A DNA stretch of 64,000 nt, taken from assembly GCF_003992675.1 (NCBI RefSeq), contig NZ_RZMZ01000015.1, positions 806,001 to 870,000 on the forward strand. The letters run 5' to 3'. Source of the DNA: Flagellimonas marinaquae (GTDB lineage Bacteria; Bacteroidota; Bacteroidia; Flavobacteriales; Flavobacteriaceae). Below are positions 17,091 to 26,797 of the stretch, piece after piece. Under the pieces are notes generated by a model. It saw only the letters and a list, made by a program, of their open reading frames with translations. It had not been told where the DNA came from and did not search any database. The translations under genes and the position numbers were made by a program. The stretch's first letter is position 1; every line of letters begins with the position of its first letter.

Positions 17091-18959
17091 TTATTTGGGT
17101 TGTAGTTGGTTTTCTTCAACGAGGTCAAGTTCCACTTTAAGATTGTTTATGATGAAATCTTGTCTATCCGGCGTATTTTTGCCCATGTAAAATTTCAGCA
17201 GGGCGTCAATGCTCATGGCCTTGTCGAGCATTACAGGTTCCAAACGGATATCATCACCAATAAAGTTTTTGAACTCGTCCGGGGAAATTTCGCCCAATCC
17301 CTTAAATCGGGTAATTTCTGGTTTTCCGGAGAGTTTCTCAATGGCCTGTCTTCTTTCCTCTTCACTGTAACAGTAAATGGTCTCTTTTTTATTTCGGACC
17401 CTAAACAATGGGGTTTGGAGGATATATAAGTGGTTTTCCTTGATCAACTCAGGGAAAAATTGTAAAAAGAAAGTAATCAAGAGCAAACGGATGTGCATTC
17501 CGTCCACATCGGCATCCGTAGCAATCACAATATTATTGTAACGAAGGTCTTCCATGGAATCTTCAATGTTCAACGCTGCTTGCAATAGATTGAACTCTTC
17601 GTTCTCGTACACGATTTTTTTGGACATCCCGTAGGAGTTCAAGGGCTTTCCGCGAAGACTGAACACAGCCTGCGTATTTACATCCCGTGATTTGGTGATG
17701 GAACCGGATGCAGAGTCACCCTCGGTAATGAAGAGTGTAGTCTCCAACCGCCTGTCCTTTTTCATATCCTGCAGGTGAATGCGGCAATCACGCAGTTTTT
17801 TATTGTGGAGACTGGCCTTTTTGGCTCGTTCCCGGGCCAATTTACGAATGCCCGAAAGTTCCTTGCGTTCCTTTTCGGCCTGCACTATTTTCTTTTGAAG
17901 AGCTTCCGCCGTTTGCGGATTCTTGTGCAGATAATTGTCCAATTGGGTACCAACAAAGTCGTTGATGAAGGTTCTTACGGTAGGTAAGTCCCCTCCCATA
18001 TCGGTAGAACCCAATTTGGTCTTGGTCTGACTTTCAAAAACGGGCTCCATTACTTTGATGGAAACTGCGGATATAATGGATTTCCTCACATCCGAAGCGT
18101 CGTAATTTTTACCATAAAAGTCACGGATGGTCTTAACCACGGCTTCTCGAAATGCAGATTGGTGCGTTCCTCCTTGGGTGGTGTGCTGTCCATTCACAAA
18201 GGAATGATACTCCTCGCTGTACTGGGTCTTGCTGTGGGTCATGGCCACCTCAATATCATCCCCTTTTAAGTGAATGATAGGGTACAGAAAGTCATCCTCG
18301 TTATTGTTGTCCTCCAACAAATCCTTAAGGCCATTTTCTGAATAGAATTTTTCACCATTGAAAACGATGGTGAGGCCTGGATTGAGATAAACGTAGTTTC
18401 TGAGCATGCGTTCCACATACTCGTTTCGGTATTTGTATTTTTTGAAGATGGTTTCGTCGGGCGTAAAACTGACCTTGGTTCCCTTTCTTCTGGATGATTC
18501 TTCCAAAAATTCTTCATTGATCAGGTTTCCCGTTTCAAATTCGGCCGACTTGGATTTTCCTTCCCTATAGGATTCTACACGAAAATATGCGGAAAGTGCA
18601 TTTACGGCCTTGGTCCCTACCCCGTTCAATCCTACGGACTTTTTAAATGCTCGGGTATCGTACTTGCCCCCTGTATTCATTTTGGAGACCACGTCCACCA
18701 CCTTTCCTAAAGGAATGCCCCGGCCATAATCACGAACGTGGACGGTGTTATCTTTAATATTGATTTCGATGGTCTTTCCAGCTCCCATCACAAATTCATC
18801 GATACAGTTATCGATGACCTCTTTGAGAAGAATGTAAATACCGTCGTCCGCAGAGGAACCATCTCCCAATTTTCCAATGTACATCCCGGGACGCATGCGA
18901 ATATGCTCCTTCCAATCGAGCGAACGGATATTATCCTCAGTATATTGGGTGTCTGCCAT
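17091..18959 (-). CDS. parE: DNA topoisomerase IV subunit B
   Basis: ParE supplies the ATPase of topoisomerase IV. From the ATG at 18959 the protein has 622 residues and starts [16 protein letters not shown]. The GHKL ATPase motifs include [21 protein letters not shown] and [15 protein letters not shown]; the transducer domain carries QGGTHQSAF; the TOPRIM domain carries TEGDSASGS and [13 protein letters not shown] longer reading frame from 19019 would add 20 residues not typical of the family. It is followed by parC with a 15-base gap. Confidence 0.95.
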   Translation of the reverse strand: MADTQYTEDNIRSLDWKEHIRMRPGMYIGKLGDGSSADDGIYILLKEVIDNCIDEFVMGAGKTIEINIKDNTVHVRDYGRGIPLGKVVDVVSKMNTGGKYDTRAFKKSVGLNGVGTKAVNALSAYFRVESYREGKSKSAEFETGNLINEEFLEESSRRKGTKVSFTPDETIFKKYKYRNEYVERMLRNYVYLNPGLTIVFNGEKFYSENGLKDLLEDNNNEDDFLYPIIHLKGDDIEVAMTHSKTQYSEEYHSFVNGQHTTQGGTHQSAFREAVVKTIRDFYGKNYDASDVRKSIISAVSIKVMEPVFESQTKTKLGSTDMGGDLPTVRTFINDFVGTQLDNYLHKNPQTAEALQKKIVQAEKERKELSGIRKLARERAKKASLHNKKLRDCRIHLQDMKKDRRLETTLFITEGDSASGSITKSRDVNTQAVFSLRGKPLNSYGMSKKIVYENEEFNLLQAALNIEDSMEDLRYNNIVIATDADVDGMHIRLLLITFFLQFFPELIKENHLYILQTPLFRVRNKKETIYCYSEEERRQAIEKLSGKPEITRFKGLGEISPDEFKNFIGDDIRLEPVMLDKAMSIDALLKFYMGKNTPDRQDFIINNLKVELDLVEENQLQPK

Positions 18960-19061
18960 TAGTAAAGGGTTAATCCTTGCAATATAAAATTTCGGAGCAA
19001 AAATAAAAGGGTACGACACAGAAAGTAATCAACAATAAAAAATGGATATTGTTAATATAAA

Positions 19062-19964
19062 TCAGGCTTTAGCACGCTTTTTACTTTGAACGGAGAGGTA
19101 GGTTACTCCAAAAATCACAATGGACATTCCGGCTAATTGCCAATAGGTCAGTTTTTCATCCAAAAATACATAGGCCAACAAAATGGTGGAAACTGGCCCC
19201 AAACTTCCTAAAATTGAAAAATTGGAGGCGCCCAAGCGCTCAATGGCCGCGGATACCAGAAACGAGGGAATCAACGTGGCAAAAATGGCCATGGCCAGTC
19301 CATAAGCATAAACTTGCCAAGGATACTCCATAAATCCCCAGTCACCAGCAAACAGATAATGTATCACAATGCAAAAGGTGGAAACGATCATAGCGTAACA
19401 AGTAAAACGGAGCACGCCAAATTTGGGAATCAACCAACCACTGCCCACCAAATAGGAAGCGTAGGTGATGGCGCTGAGCAGTACCAGAAAACCGCCTACC
19501 AAAACTTCGTTTCCGCCAACATCCAGTTCGTCCCAAAAGGTGATGAGCACACCCAAATAGGTAATCAATATGGCAATGGTCTGGACTTTGGTTATTTTTT
19601 GTTTGAAGGCGAGCCAACTCAAAAACACGACAATGGTGGGGTACACGAACAAGATGATGCGCTCTAGTCCCGCCTTGATGTAATTCAATCCCAAAAAATC
19701 GAAGTAGCTGGCCAAATAATAGCCCACAAAGCCAAACAAAAAGAGCCATACATAATCTTTTGTGCCGATGATCATATTAGCTGTCTTTTTCCGAATCAAA
19801 AAGAGAATGAAAATATAAAACGGCAAGGAGAAGATCATGCGAAATAGGAGCAGGTCCAACGTATCTACATCGTAACCATAGGCCAGCTTTACCATCACGG
19901 CCTTGGAAGAAAACAACACCACTCCCAAAACCCCGTACAAAACGCCTAAACTTTTATTGGACAT
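19062..19964 (-). CDS. EamA-family (drug/metabolite) transporter
   Basis: The 300-residue protein has ten predicted membrane segments arranged as two EamA repeats (about 5-140 and 155-295). The second ends with SILGSLGPVSTILLAYVFLDEKLTYWQLAG, the usual family ending. EamA proteins export metabolites or amino acids; no substrate can be assigned. It lies alone between parE and ychF on the same strand. Confidence 0.88.
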   Translation of the reverse strand: MSNKSLGVLYGVLGVVLFSSKAVMVKLAYGYDVDTLDLLLFRMIFSLPFYIFILFLIRKKTANMIIGTKDYVWLFLFGFVGYYLASYFDFLGLNYIKAGLERIILFVYPTIVVFLSWLAFKQKITKVQTIAILITYLGVLITFWDELDVGGNEVLVGGFLVLLSAITYASYLVGSGWLIPKFGVLRFTCYAMIVSTFCIVIHYLFAGDWGFMEYPWQVYAYGLAMAIFATLIPSFLVSAAIERLGASNFSILGSLGPVSTILLAYVFLDEKLTYWQLAGMSIVIFGVTYLSVQSKKRAKA

Positions 19965-20031
19965 GCCACAAATCTAGACCTTGTCCGAAACTTGAAAAAC
20001 TGAAAAATGGATGGATTACAATGTTCAAGGA

Positions 20032-21126
20032 CTACACATTGAACCTAAAGTGCATCACATCACCGTCTTTTACGATGTATTCTTTGCCCTCTACCCTCAT
20101 GCGGCCGGCTTCTTTGACCTTGGCTTCGCTACCGTATTTCACATAATCGTCGTACGAGATGACCTCTGCACGGATAAAGCCTTTTTCAAAATCAGTGTGA
20201 ATGACCCCAGCAGCTTGTGGAGCGGTTGCACCAACGGGAATGGTCCAGGCGCGGACTTCTTTGACGCCTGCTGTAAAATAGGTTTCCAAATTGAGCAGTT
20301 TATAGGCGCCGCGTATAAGTTTGGCAGAACCTGGCTCTGAAAGTCCCAAATCCTCCAAAAACATTTGGCGCTCTTCGTAAGTTTCCAATTCAGTAATGTC
20401 AGCCTCGGTGCCCACAGCAAGAAAAATGACCTCTGCATTTTCATTGGCCACGGCCGCCTTTACTTTTTCCACATACGCGTTACCCTTTGTGGCGGATTCT
20501 TCATCTACATTACAGACGTACATTACAGGTTTGTCGGTAATCAACTGCATCGGCTTTACAAATTCTTCCCAGTCATCCTCACTTAAGGTAATGGCACGAA
20601 CAGACGTACCGGCCTCCAAGCCTTCCTTTAGGGCCATCAGCACTGTCTCTTCTTTTTGAGCCTCCTTGTTGCCGGTTTTGGCAGCACGCTTTACTTTATC
20701 GAGTTTTTTCTCAACGCTCTCCAAATCCTTCAATTGAAGTTCCATATCGATGGTTTCCTTGTCCCGAATAGGGTCTACGGAACCATCCACGTGTACTACA
20801 TTATCGTTGTCAAAGCAACGAAGTACGTGAAGAATGGCGTCGGTTTCGCGAATATTTCCCAAAAATTGGTTTCCCAGTCCTTCGCCTTTGCTGGCCCCTT
20901 TTACCAAACCGGCAATATCCACAATCTCCACAGTGGCAGGCACCACTCGTTCTGGATTTACCAATTCCTCCAGTTTCTCCAACCGCTGGTCGGGCACATT
21001 CACCACCCCAATGTTGGGCTCAATGGTACAAAAAGGGAAATTGGCGCTCTGTGCCTTTGCGTTGGACAAACAGTTAAAAAGAGTCGACTTTCCGACGTTG
21101 GGCAATCCTACGATACCTGCTTTCAT
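20032..21126 (-). CDS. ychF: Ribosome-binding ATPase YchF
   Basis: YchF is an Obg-family P-loop protein that prefers ATP and binds ribosomes. The 364 residues start MKAGIVGLPNVGKSTLFNCLS (G1), then show PFCTIEPNIG, DIAGLVKGASKGEGLGNQFL (G3) and the altered G4 motif NVDE that gives ATP preference. The C-terminal TGS domain (from about 280) has AWTIPVGATAPQAAGVIHTDFEKGFIRAE split by usual spacing. Length is typical. Confidence 0.96.
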   Translation of the reverse strand: MKAGIVGLPNVGKSTLFNCLSNAKAQSANFPFCTIEPNIGVVNVPDQRLEKLEELVNPERVVPATVEIVDIAGLVKGASKGEGLGNQFLGNIRETDAILHVLRCFDNDNVVHVDGSVDPIRDKETIDMELQLKDLESVEKKLDKVKRAAKTGNKEAQKEETVLMALKEGLEAGTSVRAITLSEDDWEEFVKPMQLITDKPVMYVCNVDEESATKGNAYVEKVKAAVANENAEVIFLAVGTEADITELETYEERQMFLEDLGLSEPGSAKLIRGAYKLLNLETYFTAGVKEVRAWTIPVGATAPQAAGVIHTDFEKGFIRAEVISYDDYVKYGSEAKVKEAGRMRVEGKEYIVKDGDVMHFRFNV

Positions 21127-21183
21127 CTAATTACGTTGTATTTTTAAGGCTGCAAATATAAGGTGAAGTTTTGGTACCGGCCA

Positions 21184-21312
21184 TTAGTAATTTCGGAGCA
21201 ATAGATAGAAACTCACTATGAATACCGCCATGATGCCCAAGATGGCCACCAAGGACAGAATGCAGCCCAATTGTTTCCAAATTCCGTTATATTCCTTTTC
21301 TTTTTCTTGCAT
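21184..21312 (-). CDS. Small single-span membrane peptide, 42 aa
   Basis: This frame reads MQEKEKEYNGIWKQLG followed by a hydrophobic span of about 22 residues and ends LLRNY. A charged cytoplasmic start and one helix suggest a small inner-membrane protein. It lies between ferredoxin and ychF on the same strand and its ATG directly abuts the ferredoxin terminator, so it would be read by readthrough or from a promoter not recognised here. No family was recognised. Confidence 0.5.
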   Translation of the reverse strand: MQEKEKEYNGIWKQLGCILSLVAILGIMAVFIVSFYLLLRNY

Positions 21313-21339
21313 AAAAAAACCCCGAACTAAGGTTCAGGG
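21313..21339 (-). terminator. Rho-independent terminator after ferredoxin
   Basis: On the minus strand an 8-bp stem (CCCTGAAC with GTTCGGGG, one T-G wobble) with a 4-base loop is followed by seven T. It begins 24 bases after the ferredoxin stop codon. Confidence 0.8.
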
Positions 21340-21362
21340 CTAAAATTAATGTTTTTTATGGC

Positions 21363-21716
21363 TTAACCATCGGGATGCATAAATTTTTGCTTGCCCAACA
21401 GTTCTTCTTCTGTTTCCACATGGTCTTCATCGGGAACGCAACAATCCACTGGGCATACCGCCGCGCATTGTGGTTCTTCGTGAAAGCCTTGACATTCCGT
21501 GCATTTGTCAGGAACTATATAATAAATCTCATCACTAACTGGCTCTTGGACTTCGTCGGCATTTACTTCTTTCCCGTTTGGAAGTACAACATCGCCCTTC
21601 AGCGAGGTTCCCTCACTATATCTCCATTCATCTGCACCTTCGTAAATAGCGGTGTTTGGGCATTCTGGCTCGCAGGCACCGCAATTGATGCACTCATCTG
21701 TTATAATAATTGCCAT
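21363..21716 (-). CDS. 4Fe-4S dicluster ferredoxin
   Basis: The 117-residue protein carries the first cluster motif near the start, C9-xx-C12-xx-C15-xxx-C19-P ([13 protein letters not shown]). The second set is [22 protein letters not shown], with the longer spacing of bacterial Alv-type ferredoxins. It is a soluble low-potential electron carrier. It is divergent from the acyl-CoA reductase-like gene across 85 bases; the pairing with a reductase is suggestive but not proof of partnership. Confidence 0.93.
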   Translation of the reverse strand: MAIIITDECINCGACEPECPNTAIYEGADEWRYSEGTSLKGDVVLPNGKEVNADEVQEPVSDEIYYIVPDKCTECQGFHEEPQCAAVCPVDCCVPDEDHVETEEELLGKQKFMHPDG

Positions 21717-21756
21717 AATTTTCTTTTCCTTTAGGGCTGATTTTTATCAGCATGCT

Positions 21757-21764
21757 TACTTTTG
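21757..21764 (+). promoter_or_regulatory. -7 promoter element (TACTTTTG)
   Basis: TACTTTTG matches TAnnTTTG and lies 37 bases before the acyl-CoA reductase-like gene. No clear -33 element was seen. Confidence 0.4.
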
Positions 21765-21801
21765 ACAAAAATAAACCCTAGTAAATTAGTGTACAAATTT
21801 A

Positions 21802-22848
21802 ATGGCACCAGATACAAATACCATAAAACCTTTTGTTAAACTTGGAGAATTCCTAACGGATTTTTGTGATACTTATTACCGCAACAAGCAGGAAACCAAT
21901 GCCGAACTAAAAGAGGTCATTGTGACGGCAGGGCATCAAAATGGCTGGTTTACGGAAGATAACCTGTTGTTTGCCCTACAACAATGGGGCACTTTGCTCA
22001 CCGAAAAAAACATCATGGACTGGATGTCCCGCTATTCGTTCAATCCAGACAAGCAGCCGAAAAACATCGGTATTGTGATGGCCGGAAACATCCCTCTAGT
22101 CGGTTTTCATGATTTTTTGTGCGTAGTGTTATCGGGCAATAGGGTCTTGGCCAAACAATCCTCCAACGATAAGCTACTCCTGCCCTACCTGGTAAGGTTC
22201 TTAGTGGAACAGGAGCCTTCCTTTTCCGATAAGATCAGCTTTGTGGACGATAAACTCAAAGATTTTGACGCTGTGATTGCCACGGGAAGCAACAATACCA
22301 GCCGTTATTTTGAATACTATTTTGGAAAAAAACCGAACATCATCCGAAAAAATAGAAATTCGATAGCTGTATTGACCGGAAGGGAAAGTCAGGAGCAATT
22401 GAACGCCTTGGGAGCAGATATTTTTCGATATTATGGTCTCGGTTGCCGCAATGTATCCAAGATCTTTGTGCCCAAAGGTTACGATTTTGATGTATTGTTC
22501 AAGGCCCTATACCCCTACAAGGACATCATCAACCAGCATAAATATGCCAATAATTACGACTACAATAAGGCGGTTTATCTGATGAGCGAATTCAACATTC
22601 TGGACAACGGCTTTTTGATTTTGAAGGAAGACGAAGCCTTGGCCTCTCCTATCTCAGTGTTGTTTTATTCCTATTATGACAACGAGTCCAAATTGATGGA
22701 ACAATTGGGTGGAATGGAAGAACAAATCCAATGTATGGTCTCCAAAGGCTTACATGACGACCATGTCGGATTTGGTGAGACCCAAAAGCCAAGTTTGACC
22801 GACTATGCGGACGGAATCGACACGATGGAGTTTCTGCTTCAACTTTAA
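21802..22848 (+). CDS. Acyl-CoA reductase (LuxC-like)
   Basis: The 348-residue protein belongs to the LuxC/acyl-CoA reductase family, an aldehyde dehydrogenase-like fold. GIVMAGNIPLVGFHDFL, VIATGSNNTSRYFEYYFG and RKNRNSIAVL are family segments, and C215 in YYGLGCRNVSKIFVP sits where the thioester-forming cysteine is expected. Bacterial LuxC makes fatty aldehydes, but there are no luxAB or luxD genes here. It is followed after 71 bases by serC and a serA-like gene on the same strand, an order often seen in flavobacteria, so the real substrate may be different. Confidence 0.82.
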   Translation: MAPDTNTIKPFVKLGEFLTDFCDTYYRNKQETNAELKEVIVTAGHQNGWFTEDNLLFALQQWGTLLTEKNIMDWMSRYSFNPDKQPKNIGIVMAGNIPLVGFHDFLCVVLSGNRVLAKQSSNDKLLLPYLVRFLVEQEPSFSDKISFVDDKLKDFDAVIATGSNNTSRYFEYYFGKKPNIIRKNRNSIAVLTGRESQEQLNALGADIFRYYGLGCRNVSKIFVPKGYDFDVLFKALYPYKDIINQHKYANNYDYNKAVYLMSEFNILDNGFLILKEDEALASPISVLFYSYYDNESKLMEQLGGMEEQIQCMVSKGLHDDHVGFGETQKPSLTDYADGIDTMEFLLQL

Positions 22849-22919
22849 TCAAATCCTAAGCTTGGAAAACGTTCCTTTATCCAACATTTTTTTAGACCTT
22901 TAACCCCTAAACCAAGGAA

Positions 22920-23984
22920 ATGAAAAAGCATAATTTTAGCGCAGGTCCCTGCATTTTGCCCGCAGAGGTGATGCAAAAAGCTTCCGAAGCCGTTTTGGAA
23001 CTGGATGGCATTGGACTTTCTCTTATAGAAATCTCTCACCGCAGCAAAGAGTTTGTCGCCATTATGGAAAAGGCTCGTGCTTTGGCACTGGAACTCTTAG
23101 GCCTTGAAGGCAAGGGGTATCAGGCACTGTTTCTGCAAGGTGGTGCAAGCATGCAGTTTTTAATGGCTGCCTATAACCTTTTGGATACCAAGGCAGGCTA
23201 CGTGAATACAGGAACGTGGAGCCAAAAAGCGATAAAGGAAGCTCGTCTGTTCGGTGAAGTGGTTGAAGTGGCCTCCTCACAGGAAGATAATTTTAAGTAT
23301 ATCCCAAAGGGATATGATATCCCATCAGATCTTGATTATTTGCATTTGACCTCCAACAATACCATTTATGGAACGCAAATCAAGGAATTCCCTAAAACCG
23401 ATGTGCCTTTGGTGTGCGATATGAGCTCCGACATCTTTTCCAGACAATTGGATTTTTCCCAGTTTGATTTAATCTATGCAGGAGCACAGAAAAATATGGG
23501 TCCTGCCGGAACCACCCTAGTCGTAGTGAAAGAAGATATTCTGGGCAAGGTATCCCGCAAAATCCCATCCATGATGGATTATTCCGTGCATGTGGCCAAG
23601 GAAAGCATGTTCAATACCCCTCCCGTTTTCGCGGTATACGTCTCTATGCTAACCATGCAATGGCTGAAAGACTTGGGCGGAATAGCCGCAATCGAAGAAA
23701 TCAACGAGCGTAAGGCCAATCTTATTTATTCCGAAATTGAACTCAACCCAGTTTTCTACGGAATTGCGGCCAAAGAAGACCGCTCGATTATGAACGCCAC
23801 CTTTAATATTACCGATGATGAACTCAAGGACGTTTTTGATGATATGTGCAAGGAAGCCGGAATAAGTGGGATCAACGGTCACCGATCTGTAGGTGGTTAC
23901 AGGGCTTCCATGTACAACGCATTGCCTATGGAAAGTGTAGGAGTTCTAGTAGACATTATGAGTGAATTGGAAAAGAAAGGATAG
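22920..23984 (+). CDS. serC: Phosphoserine aminotransferase
   Basis: SerC makes 3-phosphoserine from 3-phosphohydroxypyruvate and glutamate in serine synthesis and also acts in pyridoxal phosphate synthesis in some bacteria. The 354 residues begin HNFSAGPCILP, and show LFLQGGASMQF, the PLP lysine K191 in YAGAQKNMGPAGTT, and the C-terminal GHRSVGGYRASMYNA. The next gene, a D-3-phosphoglycerate dehydrogenase-like enzyme, starts five bases downstream, so the first two steps of serine synthesis are encoded together. Confidence 0.96.
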   Translation: MKKHNFSAGPCILPAEVMQKASEAVLELDGIGLSLIEISHRSKEFVAIMEKARALALELLGLEGKGYQALFLQGGASMQFLMAAYNLLDTKAGYVNTGTWSQKAIKEARLFGEVVEVASSQEDNFKYIPKGYDIPSDLDYLHLTSNNTIYGTQIKEFPKTDVPLVCDMSSDIFSRQLDFSQFDLIYAGAQKNMGPAGTTLVVVKEDILGKVSRKIPSMMDYSVHVAKESMFNTPPVFAVYVSMLTMQWLKDLGGIAAIEEINERKANLIYSEIELNPVFYGIAAKEDRSIMNATFNITDDELKDVFDDMCKEAGISGINGHRSVGGYRASMYNALPMESVGVLVDIMSELEKKG

Positions 23985-23989
23985 TCTAA

Positions 23990-24943
23990 ATGGTGAAAAT
24001 TTTAGCAAACGACGGAATGGCCCAGGAGGGAATCGACCTTTTGGAAAAGGAAGGGTTTGAGGTAAAAACAACACACGTGGCCCAAGAGCAGTTGGCCAAT
24101 TACATCAACAGCAATAAAATAACAGGCCTTTTGGTCCGCAGTGCCACCAAAGTAGATAAAAAACTTATGGACGATTGCCCCGATTTAAAAGTAATCGGGC
24201 GCGGAGGTGTAGGTTTGGACAATATAGATGTGGCCCATGCCGAATCCAAAGGGATAACCGTTTTTAACACCCCAGAGGCCTCTTCTGAATCTGTTGCAGA
24301 ACTTGTATTTGCGCACCTACTCAACGGAGTCCGCTTTTTGCACGACGCTAATAGGCACATGCCCTTGGAAGGCGATAGTCAGTTCAAGCAACTGAAAAAG
24401 AGCTATGCGGCAGGCGTTGAACTAAGAGGGAAAACCCTGGGTATAGTAGGTTTTGGTAGAATCGGTCAAGCAACAGCCAGAATGGCCTTGGCCCTTGGTA
24501 TGGAAGTTCTTTTTACGGACCACACTACAAAGGAAGCGACCATATCCATTCCTTTTTTTGATGGAAGGTCTATTGAATTCAAATTGCAAAGCATCGAGTT
24601 GAAAGAAGTGCTTTCCCAATCCGATTTTGTGAGTTTGCACGTGCCCTCCCAAGAAAACTATGTTATCGGGAAGAAAGAATTGGGATTAATGAAACCAGGA
24701 TCTGGAATCATTAATACCTCAAGGGGCGGTGTGTTGGACGAAGTGGCATTGGTTGAAGCACTGGAGAATGACCATTTGGCCTTCGCAGGTTTGGATGTTT
24801 TTGAATCTGAGCCCAACCCTGAAATCAAGATTTTGATGAACCCAAAGATATCCCTGAGTCCACATATTGGAGGATCTACTATGGAAGCCCAGCAACGAAT
24901 TGGTATGGAATTGGCGCAAAAACTTATCAAATTGCAAAAATGA
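23990..24943 (+). CDS. serA: D-2-hydroxyacid dehydrogenase, probably 3-phosphoglycerate dehydrogenase
   Basis: The 317-residue protein is an NAD-dependent D-2-hydroxyacid dehydrogenase without a C-terminal ACT domain, the short SerA form. Visible are IGRGGVGLDNIDV, the Rossmann motif GIVGFGRIGQATARMA, and the catalytic set: arginine in NTSRGGVLDE, glutamate in LDVFESEP and histidine in LSPHIGGST. Position five bases after serC supports the serine pathway. Without ACT, feedback inhibition by serine of the E. coli kind is not expected. Confidence 0.88.
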   Translation: MVKILANDGMAQEGIDLLEKEGFEVKTTHVAQEQLANYINSNKITGLLVRSATKVDKKLMDDCPDLKVIGRGGVGLDNIDVAHAESKGITVFNTPEASSESVAELVFAHLLNGVRFLHDANRHMPLEGDSQFKQLKKSYAAGVELRGKTLGIVGFGRIGQATARMALALGMEVLFTDHTTKEATISIPFFDGRSIEFKLQSIELKEVLSQSDFVSLHVPSQENYVIGKKELGLMKPGSGIINTSRGGVLDEVALVEALENDHLAFAGLDVFESEPNPEIKILMNPKISLSPHIGGSTMEAQQRIGMELAQKLIKLQK

Positions 24944-25019
24944 AAGGTTTGCGGATGGAAAATATCTGTCCAAACCCCACTTTTTTGTACATTGTCACTC
25001 TAACCTTAACACTAACACA

Positions 25020-25661
25020 ATGTCAGGATTATTGGAATTGATCAATAGCCCCATGGGCAAACAATTGGTCAGCGGCGTTGCCAGACAAACAGGGCAACCC
25101 GAAAATAAAACAGCAGAAGTATTGAGCATGGCAATGCCCCTTTTAATGGGAGCCATGAAGAAAAATGCAGCCACCCCGGGAGGGGCGCAAGGACTTATGG
25201 ATGCGCTTTCTTCCAAACACGATGGCGGTATTTTGGACGATTTGGGCGGTCTCTTTGGAGGCGGTGTCGACCAACACGTGATGGACGACGGAGCAGGAAT
25301 ATTGGGCCATGTGCTCGGTTCCAAGCAGCCTCAAGTAGAAAATGCCCTAAGCAGTAAATCAGGACTTGATGCTGGTGCGATTTCTCAAATCTTAAAAATT
25401 GCGGCCCCAATTTTATTGGGTTATTTGGGAAAACAGACCCGTCAGCAAAATGTAAGCAGCCCCGAAGGCTTGAACGGATTACTGGGAGGATTGATGGGAG
25501 GCAATAAAACAGCCGCCAAGCAGCAATCCCTTATCGAAACCTTTTTGGACAGTGACGGAGATGGCAGCGTTATCGATGATCTGGCCGGAATGGTACTTAA
25601 TGGAGGAAACCAGAAAAAAAGCGGGCTAGGCGGCGTATTGGGCGGTCTTTTTGGGAAATAA
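25020..25661 (+). CDS. DUF937-domain protein
   Basis: This 213-residue protein from the ATG at 25020 (MSGLLELINSPMGKQLVSG) has the DUF937/YidB-like pattern. Helices rich in Gly and Ala carry two copies of an LGGLFGGG-type motif (residues near 78-85 and near the end), and there is an acidic EF-hand-like stretch DSDGDGSVIDDLAG near 180. It is soluble and of unknown role. A longer frame reaching into the serA-like gene was not accepted because the overlap part is not conserved-looking. Confidence 0.82.
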   Translation: MSGLLELINSPMGKQLVSGVARQTGQPENKTAEVLSMAMPLLMGAMKKNAATPGGAQGLMDALSSKHDGGILDDLGGLFGGGVDQHVMDDGAGILGHVLGSKQPQVENALSSKSGLDAGAISQILKIAAPILLGYLGKQTRQQNVSSPEGLNGLLGGLMGGNKTAAKQQSLIETFLDSDGDGSVIDDLAGMVLNGGNQKKSGLGGVLGGLFGK

Positions 25662-25685
25662 GGCCCAAGCTTAACGATAATTAAC

Positions 25686-25717
25686 AAAGCCATTTGAAAG
25701 TTCAAGTGGCTTTTTTT
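25686..25717 (+). terminator. Rho-independent terminator after the DUF937 gene
   Basis: An 11-base stem (AAAGCCATTTG at 25686-25696 with CAAGTGGCTTT at 25703-25713, one wobble) is followed by a T run. It begins 25 bases after the stop codon. Confidence 0.85.
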
Positions 25718-25731
25718 GTATTTTAAGGGGT

Positions 25732-26190
25732 ATGAAAAAGAATATTCCCATTGCGCTATTCAGCCTATCGATGCTTTGTATTAGTCTTATGTCTTGTGGT
25801 TCCCAAAAAGTGGCGTTGGACGTATCTGAAGAAGAAAAAGCCGTGTTCGACTCCACCGACGAAGAACCTGTGGAAATTTCAGATGATAAGACCGAATACG
25901 AAATCATCATCATTGAACCCGGTTTTTATACTTGGCTAAATTCCATTGCCAGACCGGAAGGATATTATTCGCAAACTTTCTTGGAAACCCGAAATGCGGT
26001 TATGGTGATGAACTGGAACCAAAGGGTGGTACAACCCCAATTATGGAATCCGAATCTTTATGAGTTACCCATCGATTACGATCCCAGTATTGACTATGGG
26101 TATGAGGTGAATTATAAGCTGTACAACTACTTTATCTATTTTCAAAGAAAGTACAATCAAAGACTAGGGCCCTTCCTCCCCAGAATATAA
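25732..26190 (+). CDS. Lipoprotein of DUF6146 type
   Basis: The 152-residue protein starts with a lipoprotein signal ending LMSCGS (cysteine near residue 23). The mature part has an acidic linker (SEEEKAVFDSTDEEPVEISDD) and a conserved Tyr/Trp/Asn-rich region (PGFYTWLNSIARPEGYYSQTF, then MNWNQRVVQPQLWNP) matching, from memory, the Bacteroidetes family DUF6146. Its function is unknown. A membrane-protein gene follows after 32 bases. Confidence 0.8.
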   Translation: MKKNIPIALFSLSMLCISLMSCGSQKVALDVSEEEKAVFDSTDEEPVEISDDKTEYEIIIIEPGFYTWLNSIARPEGYYSQTFLETRNAVMVMNWNQRVVQPQLWNPNLYELPIDYDPSIDYGYEVNYKLYNYFIYFQRKYNQRLGPFLPRI

Positions 26191-26222
26191 ATTCTTATTT
26201 TTGTACTCAATTTATTGAGACA

Positions 26223-26738
26223 ATGCAAAAACTAAAGCAGCGTTGGGAAATCCAGAAAACCTGGCAAGTACTCTTTCCCATCTTAGGTGCCTCCTTAGTC
26301 TTCCTTACCGCTTACCTTATTGCTCGAAGCCTGTTGCACGCATTTGGGCTTAATAATACAGCTTACGAATGGTTGTTTACGCTAGGGGTCACCTTAATTG
26401 GCTATTTCGTCTCGATAAAATTTTTCCTCTGGTGCTTCAAAAAACTGGAAAACAAGTGGAAGGTGACCTATAAATGGGAAATGATTGTCATATTTATCGT
26501 CTTTGCGATTACGGGGAGTCTTTCCGGAAAACTGGCAGGCCCATTGGTGCATTGGATTGGTTTGGATAGTGAAAATGTACATTCGGCTATCTATTGGACA
26601 TTACGTATACTTTTGATATTTCCCATCTACCAGATTTTGTTGGTCTGCGTGGGTTGGTTATTTGGACAATATGAATTTTTCTGGAATTTTGAGAAAAAGA
26701 TGTTGAAACGTATGGGATTAGGCTTTTTCCTCTCATAG
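26223..26738 (+). CDS. Membrane protein of DUF6787 type
   Basis: The 171-residue protein has four hydrophobic segments (near 17-35, 47-68, 85-103 and 124-148). It begins MQKLKQRWEIQKTWQ, a start I associate with the Bacteroidetes family DUF6787. The aromatic C-terminus reads GQYEFFWNFEKKMLKRMG. Its function is unknown. It is on the same strand as the DUF6146 lipoprotein gene and may share its transcript. Confidence 0.78.
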   Translation: MQKLKQRWEIQKTWQVLFPILGASLVFLTAYLIARSLLHAFGLNNTAYEWLFTLGVTLIGYFVSIKFFLWCFKKLENKWKVTYKWEMIVIFIVFAITGSLSGKLAGPLVHWIGLDSENVHSAIYWTLRILLIFPIYQILLVCVGWLFGQYEFFWNFEKKMLKRMGLGFFLS

Positions 26739-26797
26739 TTTATAGTTTTTTTAACATATAAAGAGGATTCACCTTGTTTACTTTGTGCCGTATCGTT

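Noticed and set aside
24867-25019. Longer start for the DUF937 protein inside the serA-like gene
   Set aside because: The added residues overlap the serA-like coding part and are not of the family pattern; ATG at 25020 gives the usual start.
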